The translations under genes were made by a program, and so were the position numbers. 40,274 nucleotides of DNA, taken from the NCBI GenBank assembly GCA_019237945.1, contig JAFAOG010000084.1:1-40274 (forward strand), written 5' to 3'. This document shows positions 24,468 to 35,168 of this stretch, piece by piece. Each line of letters opens with the position of its first letter. The stretch's first letter is position 1. The DNA is from Deltaproteobacteria bacterium. Its GTDB lineage: Bacteria > Myxococcota_A > Polyangia > Haliangiales > Haliangiaceae. Below the pieces are notes generated by a model. It saw nothing but the letters and a program-made list of their open reading frames with translations. It ran no database searches and was not told the origin of the DNA.

Positions 24468-25400
24468 GTGAAGGCGCCGGCGTTGGTGATCGCGATCACG
24501 GCCTGCGGGACGACGCCGGCGACACCGCCGCCCGCCCCGTGGACGAGCGGCACGCAGCTACGCGCGGAGCTCTACGGCGCGGCGGATGGCTTCGCGACGC
24601 TCGCCGGGCGCCATGACCTCGCGACGGATCTGATCTGCTACTTCGTGCCGGCCGACGGCAAGTTTGCGCCGTGCCCGCCACAGGTCGATTCGCTGTACGT
24701 CGAGTTCTCCGACGCGGCGTGTACGCAACCGGTGTTCCGCATGCACCCGGTCCCAGCGCCACGCTACATCCAGTTCGACGGCACCACGTACGACGTCAGC
24801 GAGGCGACGGTGCCGATGATCTACAGGCACGATAACGGCCCGTGCGTGCTCGACATTGCCAATGCGCCCGCGCTCGTGCCGATCCGCGCGATCCCGAACG
24901 ATCAGGTGCGTCCCGAGCACCTCGTGCACGTGGTCGCCCCCACCTTCGCGTACGACGCCTATCAGAGTGCAGACGGATTCTCCGTTGTCAGTGGCCTCGA
25001 TGGCGCTTCGACCACGGTCATCGACGATGCGACCACACGCCTGCGCAATGTATTTGCGGAGAGCGAAGGAGTACGCCGCCTGATCGGCGTGCACGACACG
25101 ATGTTCGATCGCGACTGCGATGTGATCGGGACGGCCAACGGCATTCGCTGCGCGCCCCACGGAGACGCGATCGGCGCGATCTCCACGTATGTCGATCCGA
25201 CCTGCCAGCAGCTGGGGCTGATCGCGAACGGCAATGGCCTCTACGTCAACGGTGCCGCGATGTACGACTGCAGTGGCGCGATCCAAACGACCTATGCGCA
25301 CGGGCCTGGGCCGCAGCACGCCTGCATGCCCGTTGGAGCGGGCACGTCGTGCACGGACATCACGGATCAGATGGCCGCGTTGACCGAGACGCTCGACTAG
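24468..25400 (+). CDS. Lipoprotein of a three-member local family (copy 1)
   Basis: 310 residues from a GTG. Lipobox-like AITAC with C13, a Pro/Thr linker, then the family core PWTSGTQLRAELYGAADGF, FATLAGRHDLATDLICYF (about residues 23-60). A later block SADGFSVVSGL (about 166-176) and paired cysteines through the C-terminal half (DRDCDVIG, IRCAPHG, TCQQLG, YDCSGA, HACMPVG, SCTDIT) follow. Eight or more cysteines suggest a disulfide-rich periplasmic or surface protein. Copies 2 (27967-28896) and 3 (28900-29685) share the W-x-SG, LAG-x-x-D, C-F and DGFSV blocks. No enzyme motif or known domain was recognised. It lies in the middle of the glycan locus between pseB and a glycosyltransferase. Confidence 0.65.
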   Translation: MKAPALVIAITACGTTPATPPPAPWTSGTQLRAELYGAADGFATLAGRHDLATDLICYFVPADGKFAPCPPQVDSLYVEFSDAACTQPVFRMHPVPAPRYIQFDGTTYDVSEATVPMIYRHDNGPCVLDIANAPALVPIRAIPNDQVRPEHLVHVVAPTFAYDAYQSADGFSVVSGLDGASTTVIDDATTRLRNVFAESEGVRRLIGVHDTMFDRDCDVIGTANGIRCAPHGDAIGAISTYVDPTCQQLGLIANGNGLYVNGAAMYDCSGAIQTTYAHGPGPQHACMPVGAGTSCTDITDQMAALTETLD

Positions 25401-25545
25401 CCGCGCGGTGGTACTCGATCACGTCGTCGAGGATCTGCGGTAGCCCGATCGCCGGCTTCCAGCCGATCGTGCGCCCGATCTTCTGCGTGTCGGGGACGCG
25501 GCGCGCTGTGTCCTCGAAGTCCGCCTCGTACACCTCGCAGTGCGG
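25360..25545 (-). pseudogene. 3' remnant of an NAD-dependent sugar-nucleotide epimerase gene
   Basis: On the minus strand the frame reads EVYEADFEDTARRVPDTQK, then IGRTIGWKPAIGLPQILDDV, then IEYHRAA. This is the C-terminal end of a UDP-glucose/UDP-GlcNAc 4-epimerase-type short-chain dehydrogenase: FEDxxRRVPD, IGWxP, LxxILxDVIxYHR. Upstream (beyond about 25545) the frame is not epimerase-like; the Rossmann domain and catalytic Y-x3-K are absent. About 45 recognisable residues remain of an expected roughly 320. There is no start codon at a sensible place and the divergent gene begins at the break. It is best read as a deletion or rearrangement scar. The fragment's 3' end overlaps the lipoprotein gene by 41 bases. 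Confidence 0.65.
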
Positions 25546-25593
25546 ATGTACGTGATCAACACGGCCTTGCTCCCGTCGTCGGGCAGATGCTAT

Positions 25594-25597
25594 GGAG
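25594..25597 (+). promoter_or_regulatory. Shine-Dalgarno GGAG supporting the TTG start
   Basis: GGAG lies 8 bases before TTG 25606. No comparable signal is seen before the earlier in-frame GTG at 25540, which falls inside the epimerase remnant. Confidence 0.45.
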
Positions 25598-25605
25598 CGG
25601 GAACC

Positions 25606-26544
25606 TTGGGCGGGCTCGAGACACCAGTCGCGCTGATGATGTTCAACCGGCCGGATCTGACGGCGCAGGTGTTCGAGGCGATCCGTGCGGCCCGGCCGAA
25701 GCGCCTGCTGATCGTCGCCGATGGTCCGCGCACGGACGCCGAGCGCGAGAAGACCGAAGCGACGCGCGCGATGATCAAGGTCGACTGGCCGTGCGAGCTC
25801 GAGACGAACTACGCCGAGCAGAACATGGGCTGCAAGCGCCGCGTCGGCTCGGGCATCAGCTGGGTGTTCGAGCGCTGCGAGGACGCGATCGTGCTCGAGG
25901 ACGACACGCTGCCGTCGCCGTCGTTCTTCCCGTACTGCCAGCAGCTGCTCGCGCGCTACCGCGATGACGAGCGCGTGATGTGCATCGGAGGCCTGAACCT
26001 GGTCCCGAATCCGCACCCCCGCGGCCCCGAGACGTACTACTTCTCGCGCTACGGCGCCACGCATGGCTGGGCGAGCTGGCGGCGCGCGTGGAAGTTCTTC
26101 GACCTCGACATGTCCGCGTGGCCGGAGTTCAAGCGCTCGGGCCGGATGGCGGATCTGTTCCGGCGCCGCGTCGAGCGGTGGTTCTGGACGATCCTGTTCG
26201 ACGCGCAGTACGAGGGCCGCATCTCGACGTGGGACTATCAGTGGCTGTTCGCGCGCCTCACGCAGGGCGGCCTGACGGCGGTGCCGAGCGTCAACCTCGT
26301 CAGGAACCTCGGTTTCCGCGCCGATGCCACCCACCACGACTTCAAGATGCCGAAGGCGTGGCGCGCCGCGCTCGAGCATCACGACCTGTGGGATCTCGTC
26401 GAGCCGCAGTACGTGCTGCCCGATCGCGAGATGGACGCCTACTACTTCGACGAGATCTGGAACCCGCGGGGCGCGCCCGGCGTCGCGTGGTTCGGGATCC
26501 GTGACTTCCGCGACAAGCTGCGTGCGCAGCGCTCTGCCCGCTGA
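25606..26544 (+). CDS. GT2-like (nucleotide-diphospho-sugar transferase fold) glycosyltransferase
   Basis: 312 residues from the TTG. N-terminus TPVALMMFNRPDLTAQVFEAI, RPKRLLIVADGPR, NMGCKRRVGSGISWVFE, DAIVLEDDTLPSPSFFPYC (E-D-D acid motif), METYYFSRYG-like and WASWRRAWKFFD. These blocks define a widespread group of GT-A-like proteins often labelled GT2 or HlpA-like, found in surface-glycan loci; catalytic detail is not established. The start is unsure: a GTG at 25540 would add 22 residues (MYVINTALLPSSGRCYGAG) of non-family sequence overlapping the epimerase remnant, so TTG 25606 with its GGAG is preferred. Its stop shares one base with the next gene start (TGATG). Confidence 0.75.
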   Translation: MGGLETPVALMMFNRPDLTAQVFEAIRAARPKRLLIVADGPRTDAEREKTEATRAMIKVDWPCELETNYAEQNMGCKRRVGSGISWVFERCEDAIVLEDDTLPSPSFFPYCQQLLARYRDDERVMCIGGLNLVPNPHPRGPETYYFSRYGATHGWASWRRAWKFFDLDMSAWPEFKRSGRMADLFRRRVERWFWTILFDAQYEGRISTWDYQWLFARLTQGGLTAVPSVNLVRNLGFRADATHHDFKMPKAWRAALEHHDLWDLVEPQYVLPDREMDAYYFDEIWNPRGAPGVAWFGIRDFRDKLRAQRSAR

Positions 26545-27950
26545 TGCGCGCGCTGTTCGTCTCGCTGTACTCGGACACGCCGCACTTCGAGACGGAGCTC
26601 GAGCTGATCGCGGATCTGCTCGATGCCGGCAACTCGGTCGACGTCTTGCGCTGCACGGGCGCGTTGCCGGCGTGCCTCAAGAACCCCGAGCATCGCGAGG
26701 GCTGGTGCGGGCTGTGCCGTTCGAAGATCGAGCGTGGGCTCGCGACGATCGCCTCGCCGCGGCTGCGCGTGTTCGACCTCGCGGCGACGGTGCCCGATCC
26801 GCGGTTGCCGGCGCGCTTCGCGTCGGCCGACGAGCTCAAGGCATTCACGCTCGACGGGCTCGAGCTCGGCCGCGGCGTCTACTCGACGATGTGCGGCCGC
26901 GCCGGCAAGGACACGCACTTCGATACCGTGCAGTGGGCGCCGCAGATCCGCAGCGAGCTCGAGGCCGCGTACATGGTGCTCGCCGGCGTGCGCGCGCACA
27001 TCGCCGCCCGGCGCCCCGACCGCATCTACGTGTTCAACGGCCGTTTCGCTTCGACGTGGCCCGCGATCCTCGCCGCCGAAGAAGCAGGCCTGCCGTTCTT
27101 CACGCACGAGCGCGGCGGCTCGACCGATCGCTATCTGCTCCGCGAGCGCGCGCTCCCCCACGACATCGCGCTCAACCACGCCGAGATCGAGGCGGTGTGG
27201 GCCGCGGGCGAGCCCGATCGCGAAGCGCAGGCGCGCACGTGGTTCGAGGAGCGCAAGGCGGGTGTCGAGCGGAGCTGGGAGTCGTTCACGAAGGCGCAAT
27301 CGGTGGGAAAGCTGCCGGACGGCTTCGATCCGGGCGCGCACAACATCGCGATCTTCATCTCGACGCTCGAGGAGTACGCATCGATCCAGGGCTGGGAAAA
27401 CCCGCTCTATCCCGACGAGGTCGTCGGCCTCGCGCGCATCGTCGACGCGGTGCGCGACAAGCCGGTGCGCCTCTACGTGCGCGTGCACCCGCACATGAAG
27501 GGCATCGCGCGCGACACGAACTACCAGCTTCGCGAGTACTCGCGGCTCGCCGCGCCGAACCTGACGATGATCTGGCCGGAGTCGCCGGTCCATACCTACG
27601 CGCTGCTCGAAGCCGCGCGCGTCACGCTGACGTTCGGTTCGACGGTCGGCGTCGAGGCCTGCTACTTCGGCAAGCCGAGCGTGCTCGCCGGCCGCGCGCT
27701 CTACGAGCAGCTCGACTGCGCCCACGTCGCGCGCTCGCACGATGACGTGATTCGCATGCTGCTCGCGCCGCCGCCGCCGAAGCCACAGCTGGGCGCGCTC
27801 AAGTACGCGTACTGGGAGTCGCACCGCGGCACGAAGTACACACGCTTCCGGCCGATCGGCCTCTACGACGGCGAGTGGCTCGGCCGCCCGTGCCGCGCGT
27901 CACTGTCGGCGCGGCTGCAGAACATCGTGCTGTCGCGGCTCGGCCGCTAG
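26544..27950 (+). CDS. Putative capsule/surface-polysaccharide glycosyltransferase (GT-B-like)
   Basis: 468 residues; ATG overlaps the previous stop by one base. The N-terminal half begins LFVSLYSDTPHFETELELIADL (sugar-transferase Rossmann start) and holds a Cys cluster ALPACLKNPEHREGWCGLCR (about residues 40-60; four Cys/His could bind zinc or form disulfides). The C-terminal half has IFISTLEEYASI, LYVRVHPHMKGI, FGSTVGVEACYFGKPSVLAG; the VRVHP and GSTxGxEAxxxGKPxV motifs are shared with capsule-synthesis and CDP-glycerol-type transferases. The substrate is unknown. It sits downstream of the GT2-like gene in one operon. The fold resembles the protein at 20283-21635, although the two are not close copies. 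Confidence 0.65.
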   Translation: MRALFVSLYSDTPHFETELELIADLLDAGNSVDVLRCTGALPACLKNPEHREGWCGLCRSKIERGLATIASPRLRVFDLAATVPDPRLPARFASADELKAFTLDGLELGRGVYSTMCGRAGKDTHFDTVQWAPQIRSELEAAYMVLAGVRAHIAARRPDRIYVFNGRFASTWPAILAAEEAGLPFFTHERGGSTDRYLLRERALPHDIALNHAEIEAVWAAGEPDREAQARTWFEERKAGVERSWESFTKAQSVGKLPDGFDPGAHNIAIFISTLEEYASIQGWENPLYPDEVVGLARIVDAVRDKPVRLYVRVHPHMKGIARDTNYQLREYSRLAAPNLTMIWPESPVHTYALLEAARVTLTFGSTVGVEACYFGKPSVLAGRALYEQLDCAHVARSHDDVIRMLLAPPPPKPQLGALKYAYWESHRGTKYTRFRPIGLYDGEWLGRPCRASLSARLQNIVLSRLGR

Positions 27951-27954
27951 TTGG

Positions 27955-27960
27955 TAGGAT
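27955..27960 (+). promoter_or_regulatory. -10 box TAGGAT, leaderless-type promoter
   Basis: TAGGAT, CGTGCC (6 bases), GTG at 27967. It begins 5 bases after the stop of the preceding gene. Confidence 0.5.
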
Positions 27961-27966
27961 CGTGCC

Positions 27967-28896
27967 GTGCGGCGGCTCGTGTGGATGTTCGTGCTCGGGT
28001 GCGGAAGCAGCAATGGCTCCGCGCAGGCGCCGTGGACCAGCGGCTCGCGCATCGTCGCGACGACGTACGTGGCCGCCGATGGCTTCGTCACGCTCGCCGG
28101 GCGACGCGATTCGATGCTGGGCTACGCATGCGCGTTCGATCCAGCAAGCGGCACGATGATCGATTGCCCGCCCGCCTGGGAGGCGCCTGCCGGCTACGCC
28201 GATGCGGCCTGCACGATGCCGTTCTTTCGGAGCGGCTCGGGCGGTCCGTACGAGCGACTCGGCGACCGCTATTACCACGTGACGTTGCAGCAACCGGTCA
28301 CGCTGTACGACGCGGCGGGCTCGTGGTGCACGCCGTTCCAGAACTTCCAGCCCCAACTCGTCGCCAACTCGGAGATCGACCCGGAGATGCTCGACCTGGG
28401 CTCGACCGTCCACTACATCGACGAAGGCATCGAGTATGCGGCACTCGAAACGCCGGACGGTTTCTCGGTCGTCACCGGGCTCGGCAGCGGCGATTTCGCG
28501 ATGGACAGCACGCCGACGCGGCTCCAGAACGTCTACGACGAGCACGGGCCGGTGCGGCGACTGGTCGCCGTCCACGACACGGTGTTCAACCGCTGGTGCA
28601 CGATCGTCCCCGCGACGATCGGCACGACCGTGTGCGTCCCGCGCAGCGACGTCTCGAGGCTGACCGCGCACTACCCGAACACGACGTGCAGCGGCACCGC
28701 GGTCGATCTCTCGGCGGATCCCGTCATGTACACGCGCGCCGCGCTGCCGCCGGACGCGTTCGCCGAGCAGTGCGACGTGCCGGTATCGATGCCGATCAGC
28801 GACCGCGGGCCGCAGAACGCGTGCGTCGTGAGCGACTTCACCGGCTACATGTGCCGCGACGTCACCGCGCAGCTCGCGACGCTCCAGGTCCGCTAG
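27967..28896 (+). CDS. Lipoprotein of the three-member local family (copy 2)
   Basis: 309 residues from a GTG. Lipobox VLGC (C12), then PWTSGSRIVATTYVAADGF and VTLAGRRDSMLGYACAF, matching copy 1 position by position. A central block ETPDGFSVVTGL and a cysteine-rich C-terminal half (RWCTIVP, VCVPRSD, TCSGTAV, QCDVPVS, NACVVSD, MCRDVTA) follow. The two copies have near-equal length and end in the same kind of segment: C-T/R-D-I/V-T-x-Q-x-A-x-L-x-x-L. The extracytoplasmic role is unknown. The gene is convergent with copy 3, with only 3 bases between the stops. Confidence 0.65.
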   Translation: MRRLVWMFVLGCGSSNGSAQAPWTSGSRIVATTYVAADGFVTLAGRRDSMLGYACAFDPASGTMIDCPPAWEAPAGYADAACTMPFFRSGSGGPYERLGDRYYHVTLQQPVTLYDAAGSWCTPFQNFQPQLVANSEIDPEMLDLGSTVHYIDEGIEYAALETPDGFSVVTGLGSGDFAMDSTPTRLQNVYDEHGPVRRLVAVHDTVFNRWCTIVPATIGTTVCVPRSDVSRLTAHYPNTTCSGTAVDLSADPVMYTRAALPPDAFAEQCDVPVSMPISDRGPQNACVVSDFTGYMCRDVTAQLATLQVR

Positions 28897-28899
28897 CCG

Positions 28900-29685
28900 C
28901 TACTCGACCGCGATCGTCATGGGCGCGATGTCGTTCGTGACATCGGCGCAGGCCACCCCGTCGGGGACCAGAGCGCACGTGCCCCCGGCCCCGATCCCGC
29001 TGAACCGGTAGCAGGGTTCCCAGCACGCATAGATCGTCGAGCCTGACGTGTACGCGCCCGGCGCCGCCAACGTCCGCTCGGCATCTCCTCGACCGCATGC
29101 CTGGTTCACCCAGCACGTGCCCGTGGGCGTGCCGGGCGTCGTGGCCGGCATGCACCTCAACGAGCCGCCGACATCGGTCGGCGTGCACGCGTACTTGTAC
29201 TTCGTGTCGTAGATCCCGGCGGCACGCCACACGTGGCCGTTCGCGTCGTAGAGCTCGGTCAAGCGCGTCGTCGCGGTGACGTCCCATGCGGAGGTCGAAG
29301 GCGGATCGTGATCGACGATCACCGAGAACCCGTCCGCGGTCTCGAGCGCGCTGTAGTGCGTCTCGCCGTAGTGGTGATCGCTCGTGATTGGGGCATCGTC
29401 GGTCGGCCACATGCAGCCGGGAAACGTCGCTGTCGCCGGATCGAACGCGCAGTCCGAGCCGGTCTGATTGTCGTGCCAGCCGGCGAGCGCGCGGAGGTGG
29501 GTGCCGTCGAGCGACGGCGCATTGTCGGTGAAGATGCGCGCGCGCAGCCGCGATCCGCTCTCCCACGGAATCGGCCACGGGCCGAGCGACGCGTCGTTCA
29601 TCGACCCGGTCGCGTCGGGCGACGTCGCGGGCGCATGGCTCGACGAGCACCCACACGCCAGCGCGACCACGACGACCCACCGCAT
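28900..29685 (-). CDS. Lipoprotein of the three-member local family (copy 3)
   Basis: 261 residues. Signal peptide MRWVVVVALACGC with candidate lipid cysteines at 11 and 13. After a Ser/Pro/Asp linker comes PWESGSRLRARIFTDNAPS, LRALAGWHDNQTGSDCAF and later ETADGFSVIVDHD, the family blocks. It has its own insertion (LDGTHL) and a shorter C-terminal half with cysteines ACTPTD, LRCMPA, TCWVNQACGRG, YACWEPC and TCALVPDG, ending VACADVTNDIAPM, again like the C-T-D-I-T ending of copies 1 and 2. It is 18 bases downstream of the aldo/keto reductase gene and on the same strand, yet a TATCGT box 6 bases before its ATG suggests its own promoter. Confidence 0.65.
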   Translation of the reverse strand: MRWVVVVALACGCSSSHAPATSPDATGSMNDASLGPWPIPWESGSRLRARIFTDNAPSLDGTHLRALAGWHDNQTGSDCAFDPATATFPGCMWPTDDAPITSDHHYGETHYSALETADGFSVIVDHDPPSTSAWDVTATTRLTELYDANGHVWRAAGIYDTKYKYACTPTDVGGSLRCMPATTPGTPTGTCWVNQACGRGDAERTLAAPGAYTSGSTIYACWEPCYRFSGIGAGGTCALVPDGVACADVTNDIAPMTIAVE

Positions 29686-29691
29686 TCAGGA

Positions 29692-29697
29692 ACGATA
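29692..29697 (-). promoter_or_regulatory. -10 box TATCGT, leaderless-type promoter
   Basis: TATCGT on the minus strand, TCCTGA (6 bases), ATG at 29685. It lies in the 18-base gap after the aldo/keto reductase gene. Confidence 0.5.
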
Positions 29698-29703
29698 GCA
29701 GAG

Positions 29704-30547
29704 TCAGGCGCGCGGCCACGTGCGTGGATCACATGCCGGGTCGCCGGCGAGGTCGAGCGTCGCGATCACCGCGCGGTGCTCGGCGGAGAGCTCCTCGCCC
29801 TTCGCGATGTCGACCGCCTCGTCGAGCTGCTCCTTGCGATCGATGCCGACGAGCACGTGATCGATAGCGCGGTGCTCGAGCGCGAAGCGCAGTGCGAGGC
29901 GCGTGAGGCCGTAGCCGTGGGCGACGATGCGCGCTCGGTCGATCGCGTCGCGGAGCGCGGGCAGCGGGGGCAGCTCGCGGCCCTCGTCGGTGAGCGCGCC
30001 TTGCAGGAGGACGGAGCGGACCGCGGTCGTCGTGCGACCGGCGAGCGCGGCGACCACGCCCTGGTTGAGGAGGTTGAACTCGCACTGGATCACGTCGAAC
30101 AGGCCGGAGGCGGCGGCGGCCTTTGCGTCCGCGATGCCGTAGGTCGTCGCGCCGAGGCGTTCGACGCGCGCATCTCCGCGCAGAGCGGTCCACGCGGCGG
30201 TCCAGGCGGCGTCCTTCGCGAGCGCGGCGGTCCAGTTGTGCCACTGCAGCAGCTCGACGCGCTTGCGGCGAAGGCGGGCGAGCGAGGCATCGAGCGACTG
30301 CGATGGATCGCCGGCGGCGACCTTCGTCCACACGCGGCCTCGCGTGCCGAGGATCGCGCCGAGCCGGGCTTCCGAGTCGCCGTAGGCGGGCGCGGTGTCG
30401 AACGTGTCGATGCCGAGGGCGAGCGCGCGCTCGACGAGCTTGCCGGCGGCGGCCTCGGACGGCGCGGTGTTCGCGGGGCCGCCCGGGCGCGGCAGGCCGT
30501 ACGACATGCCGAGCGAGGCGGCGCCGAATACGAGCTTGGACGTCAGC

Positions 30548-30555
<8 letters not shown>
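29704..30555 (-). CDS. Aldo/keto reductase of the nonulosonate operon
   Basis: 283 residues, a short AKR TIM barrel. The catalytic tetrad is present: D53 and Y58 in FDTAPAYGDSE, K78 in VWTKVA and H106 in LLQWHNW. The NADPH-binding tail reads ALEHRAIDHVLVGIDRKEQLDEAV. It overlaps the aminotransferase-fusion gene by 8 bases and ends the tightly packed Pse operon, so it probably oxidises or reduces a carbonyl on the nonulosonate. It is not needed for standard pseudaminic acid. Paired with the class-III aminotransferase domain upstream it could create a ketone for amination (compare the dehydrogenase/aminotransferase pair that makes 8-amino-Kdo). That coupling is inference; a general detoxification role is possible. 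Confidence 0.75.
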
Positions 30556-32592
<2,037 letters not shown>

Positions 32593-32596
<4 letters not shown>

Positions 32597-34125
32597 GACG
32601 CGCCCTCCGGGTACGGAACGATCCGCCGCTCGCAGCGCAGCAGCGCGACCCCGTCGTGCTCGGCATCGACGAAGCCGTGGAAGCCCGCCTGCTCGAACGC
32701 GCGCAGCGATGCGGTGTTTGCGGGCTTGATCACGGCGACGAGGCGGACGGCCTTCAGCTGGTCGCGCGCGTACGCCTCGCCGGCGCGCAGCAGCGCGAGC
32801 GCGTAGCCCTGGCCGCGATGCTCGGGCGCGACGGTCAGCGAGATCTCGAACGACGCCGGCCCCTCGCGATCGAGCCGCACGGTGCCCTGATCGCAGACGA
32901 GCAGTACGCGGTCCGGCGACGCCAGCGCCTTACTCAGGAACGCGGCGTGCTGCTCGGGCGTGACCGCATCCGGCGTGATCGAATTCGCGCGCGTCGCCGG
33001 ATCGTTGCGCCAGGCGAGGAGGCGCGCGGAGTCGTCGGCGGTCGCGCGGCGCAGCGTGAGGGTCTTCGCCTCGCGCTCGGGGCCGACCATGTCGAGCGTC
33101 ATCGGCGTGGCCGCATCGAGGTCGCGCGACGCGACGTGCCCGAGGATCGCGTCGAGATGCCGCGGATGCAGGCCGTTCGACGGGCGCACGCTGCGCACGT
33201 TGCGGCAGGTCAGCGTCTCGCCAGCTTTGAGGGGCGCGCTGACGAACAGCGACCGGCGGAACGCCGTCGACGCGACCTCGTCCTCCGACGGTCCGAAGCG
33301 CGGACGTCCCATCGCGGCCGTCGTCGTGCGCACGGCATCGACCATCGCCTTGAACTCGGCCGGGTCGAGCGAGAAGAACGAGTCGGGCCCGCCGATCGAG
33401 CGATCGAGGATGAAGTGCTTCTCGATCACCTTGGCGCCGAGCGCGACGCTCGCGATCGCGACCGTGTTGTCGCGCGTGTGATCGCTGAGGCCGAGCACGA
33501 CGCCGAGCTCGCGCAGCGTCTCGTAGGCGCGCAGGTCCATCGCCTCGGGGCGCGCCGGATACGTCGACACGCAGCGCAGCACCGCGAGCTGATCGTTGCC
33601 GGCCTCGCGGCACAGCGCGAGCGCGGCGCGAATGTCCTCGAGCGTCGCCATGCCCGTCGACAGGATCATCGGCTTGCCGGTCCGCGCGATCGTCTCGACG
33701 AGCGTCAGGTCATTGAGCTCGAAGCTCGCGACCTTGTGGCACGGCACGCCGAGCTTCTCGAGGAACGCGACGGCGGTCGGATCGAACGGCGTCGAGAAGC
33801 ACTCGAGCCCGCGCGCCTTCGCCGCCGCCATCAGCTCCGCATGCCACTCCCACGGCGTCATCGCCTCCGCGTAGAGGTCGTGCAGCGTGCGTCCCGCCCA
33901 CACGTTCTTTGTCTTGACGACGAACGGCGCCGCGTCGCTCTTCAGCGTCAGCGTATCGGGCGTGTAGGTCTGGAGCTTGATCGCATCCGCGCCCGCATCG
34001 GCGGCGGCCTCGATCGTCTTCAGCGCGAGGTCGAGACGCTGGCCGTGGTTCGCCGACAGCTCTGCGATGATGAACACCGGGTTGTCGCCGCCGACCTCGC
34101 GCTGGCCGATGCGAAACGTCCTCAC
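32593..34125 (-). CDS. pseI: Fusion: pseudaminic acid synthase PseI + PseH-like N-acetyltransferase
   Basis: 510 residues from GTG 34125. Residues 4-272 are the NeuB/PseI TIM barrel (IIAELSANHGQ; KLQTYTPDTLT; CFSTPFD; LSTGMATL; LSDHT; VIEKHFILDRSIGGPDS), condensing the 2,4-diacetamido hexose with phosphoenolpyruvate. Residues 292-347 form the SAF domain (SVRPSNGLHPR). Residues 354-507 are a GNAT acetyltransferase with LLAWRNDPATR, as in PseH (KWRN), acetyl-CoA loop RGQGYA (437-442) and NTASLRAFEQAGF. PseH adds the N4 acetyl group earlier in the pathway, and no separate pseH is seen in the window. GTG 34125 forms a GTGA overlap with the pseG stop; a GTG at 34149 would add eight non-conserved residues. 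The family puts PseI and PseH on separate chains; fusion is the oddity. Confidence 0.9.
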
Positions 34126-35168
34126 GCGATCCCCCGCAGCGCCGCGCACACGCGAAACGCGCCGCGTCCGTCGATCACGTCGGGTCCCTTGCGTTGCATC
34201 TTGCCGCGCCAGATCTGGTCGTACATCACCGACGTCACGATTGCACGCAGCGACTCGGCGCTGACCGCATCGCGCGCGAGCGGGATTCCGATGCCGAGAT
34301 CGCCGAGCGATTCACTGACCGCGAGCTGGTTGTCGGCGATCGGGACCGCGATCATCGGCACGCCGCACGCTGCGAGCTCCCAGCACGTGCCGCCCGCCGC
34401 GACGATCGCGAGCTCCGCCCACCGCATCTGGCCGGCGATGTCCTGCAGCCACGGCACGACCTCGATCATCGCCGCCGCGTCCGCCGGCGCCTCCACCTGC
34501 TTCGCGTTCGCCGCCCCGACGACGACGCGCACGTGCAGCCCGCTGACCGGCGCCAGTGCCTCGATCGCGACGGGCGCGAGGTTCGCGGGATCGGCGCCCC
34601 CGAACGACACGAGGATCCGCCGCGCGGTCTCCGGCACCGAGCGCGCGTGCGCGACCGCGCGGAACTCGCGACGGATCAGCGTGTACTCGCGCCCGAGCAG
34701 TAACAGGCCGCGCTTGCCCGCATAGAGCTCGGCGCGAGCACCGGCGTTCTGGTTGAGGATCACGTCGGCGGCGTCGGTCGCGCTCTCGCCGCGATCGTCG
34801 AGCACGAGCACGTGCACGCCCGCGTTGTGGAGGTCGTGCTGGTAGTGCGGGCCGATCTCGTAGCCGTCGATCACGGCGAATCGCGCGCCAACCTCGCCGG
34901 CGAGCGCGACCGTCTCCTCTGAGCCGGCGACCGCAACGACACGGCATCCAAGCTGTGCGATCCGCGCCTCGATCGGTACCGGCAGATCCGCCGACGCGAA
35001 CACGACGCGGCCGCCGAGCTCGATCCACGCCTCGGCGAGCGCGATGCAACGCATGACATGCCCGACACCGATCGCGGGACCCGCATCCGCGCGCACGAGC
35101 AGCACCTCGTCGCCGAACGCGGGATCCGGTTCGACGGTGCGGACCTCGCCGGTGATCGAGCGTGGCAT
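34122..35168 (-). CDS. pseG: UDP-2,4-diacetamido-2,4,6-trideoxy-beta-L-altropyranose hydrolase, PseG
   Basis: 348 residues. The GT-B-like PseG fold starts after an N-terminal extension of about 20 residues: LLVRADAGPAIGVGHVMRC with H37 matching the catalytic His of Campylobacter PseG (H17 there). Then FAVIDGYEIGPHYQ, LVLDDRGESATDAADVILNQNAG, LLLGREYTLIRREF; in the second half ILVSFGGADPANL, and AAGGTCWELAACGVPMIAVPIADNQ. It removes UDP from the diacetamido sugar before condensation. It starts one base after the pseC stop and its TGA overlaps the pseI start (GTGA). Length is above the 275 of Campylobacter because of the N-terminal and C-terminal additions. Confidence 0.9.
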   Translation of the reverse strand: MPRSITGEVRTVEPDPAFGDEVLLVRADAGPAIGVGHVMRCIALAEAWIELGGRVVFASADLPVPIEARIAQLGCRVVAVAGSEETVALAGEVGARFAVIDGYEIGPHYQHDLHNAGVHVLVLDDRGESATDAADVILNQNAGARAELYAGKRGLLLLGREYTLIRREFRAVAHARSVPETARRILVSFGGADPANLAPVAIEALAPVSGLHVRVVVGAANAKQVEAPADAAAMIEVVPWLQDIAGQMRWAELAIVAAGGTCWELAACGVPMIAVPIADNQLAVSESLGDLGIGIPLARDAVSAESLRAIVTSVMYDQIWRGKMQRKGPDVIDGRGAFRVCAALRGIA

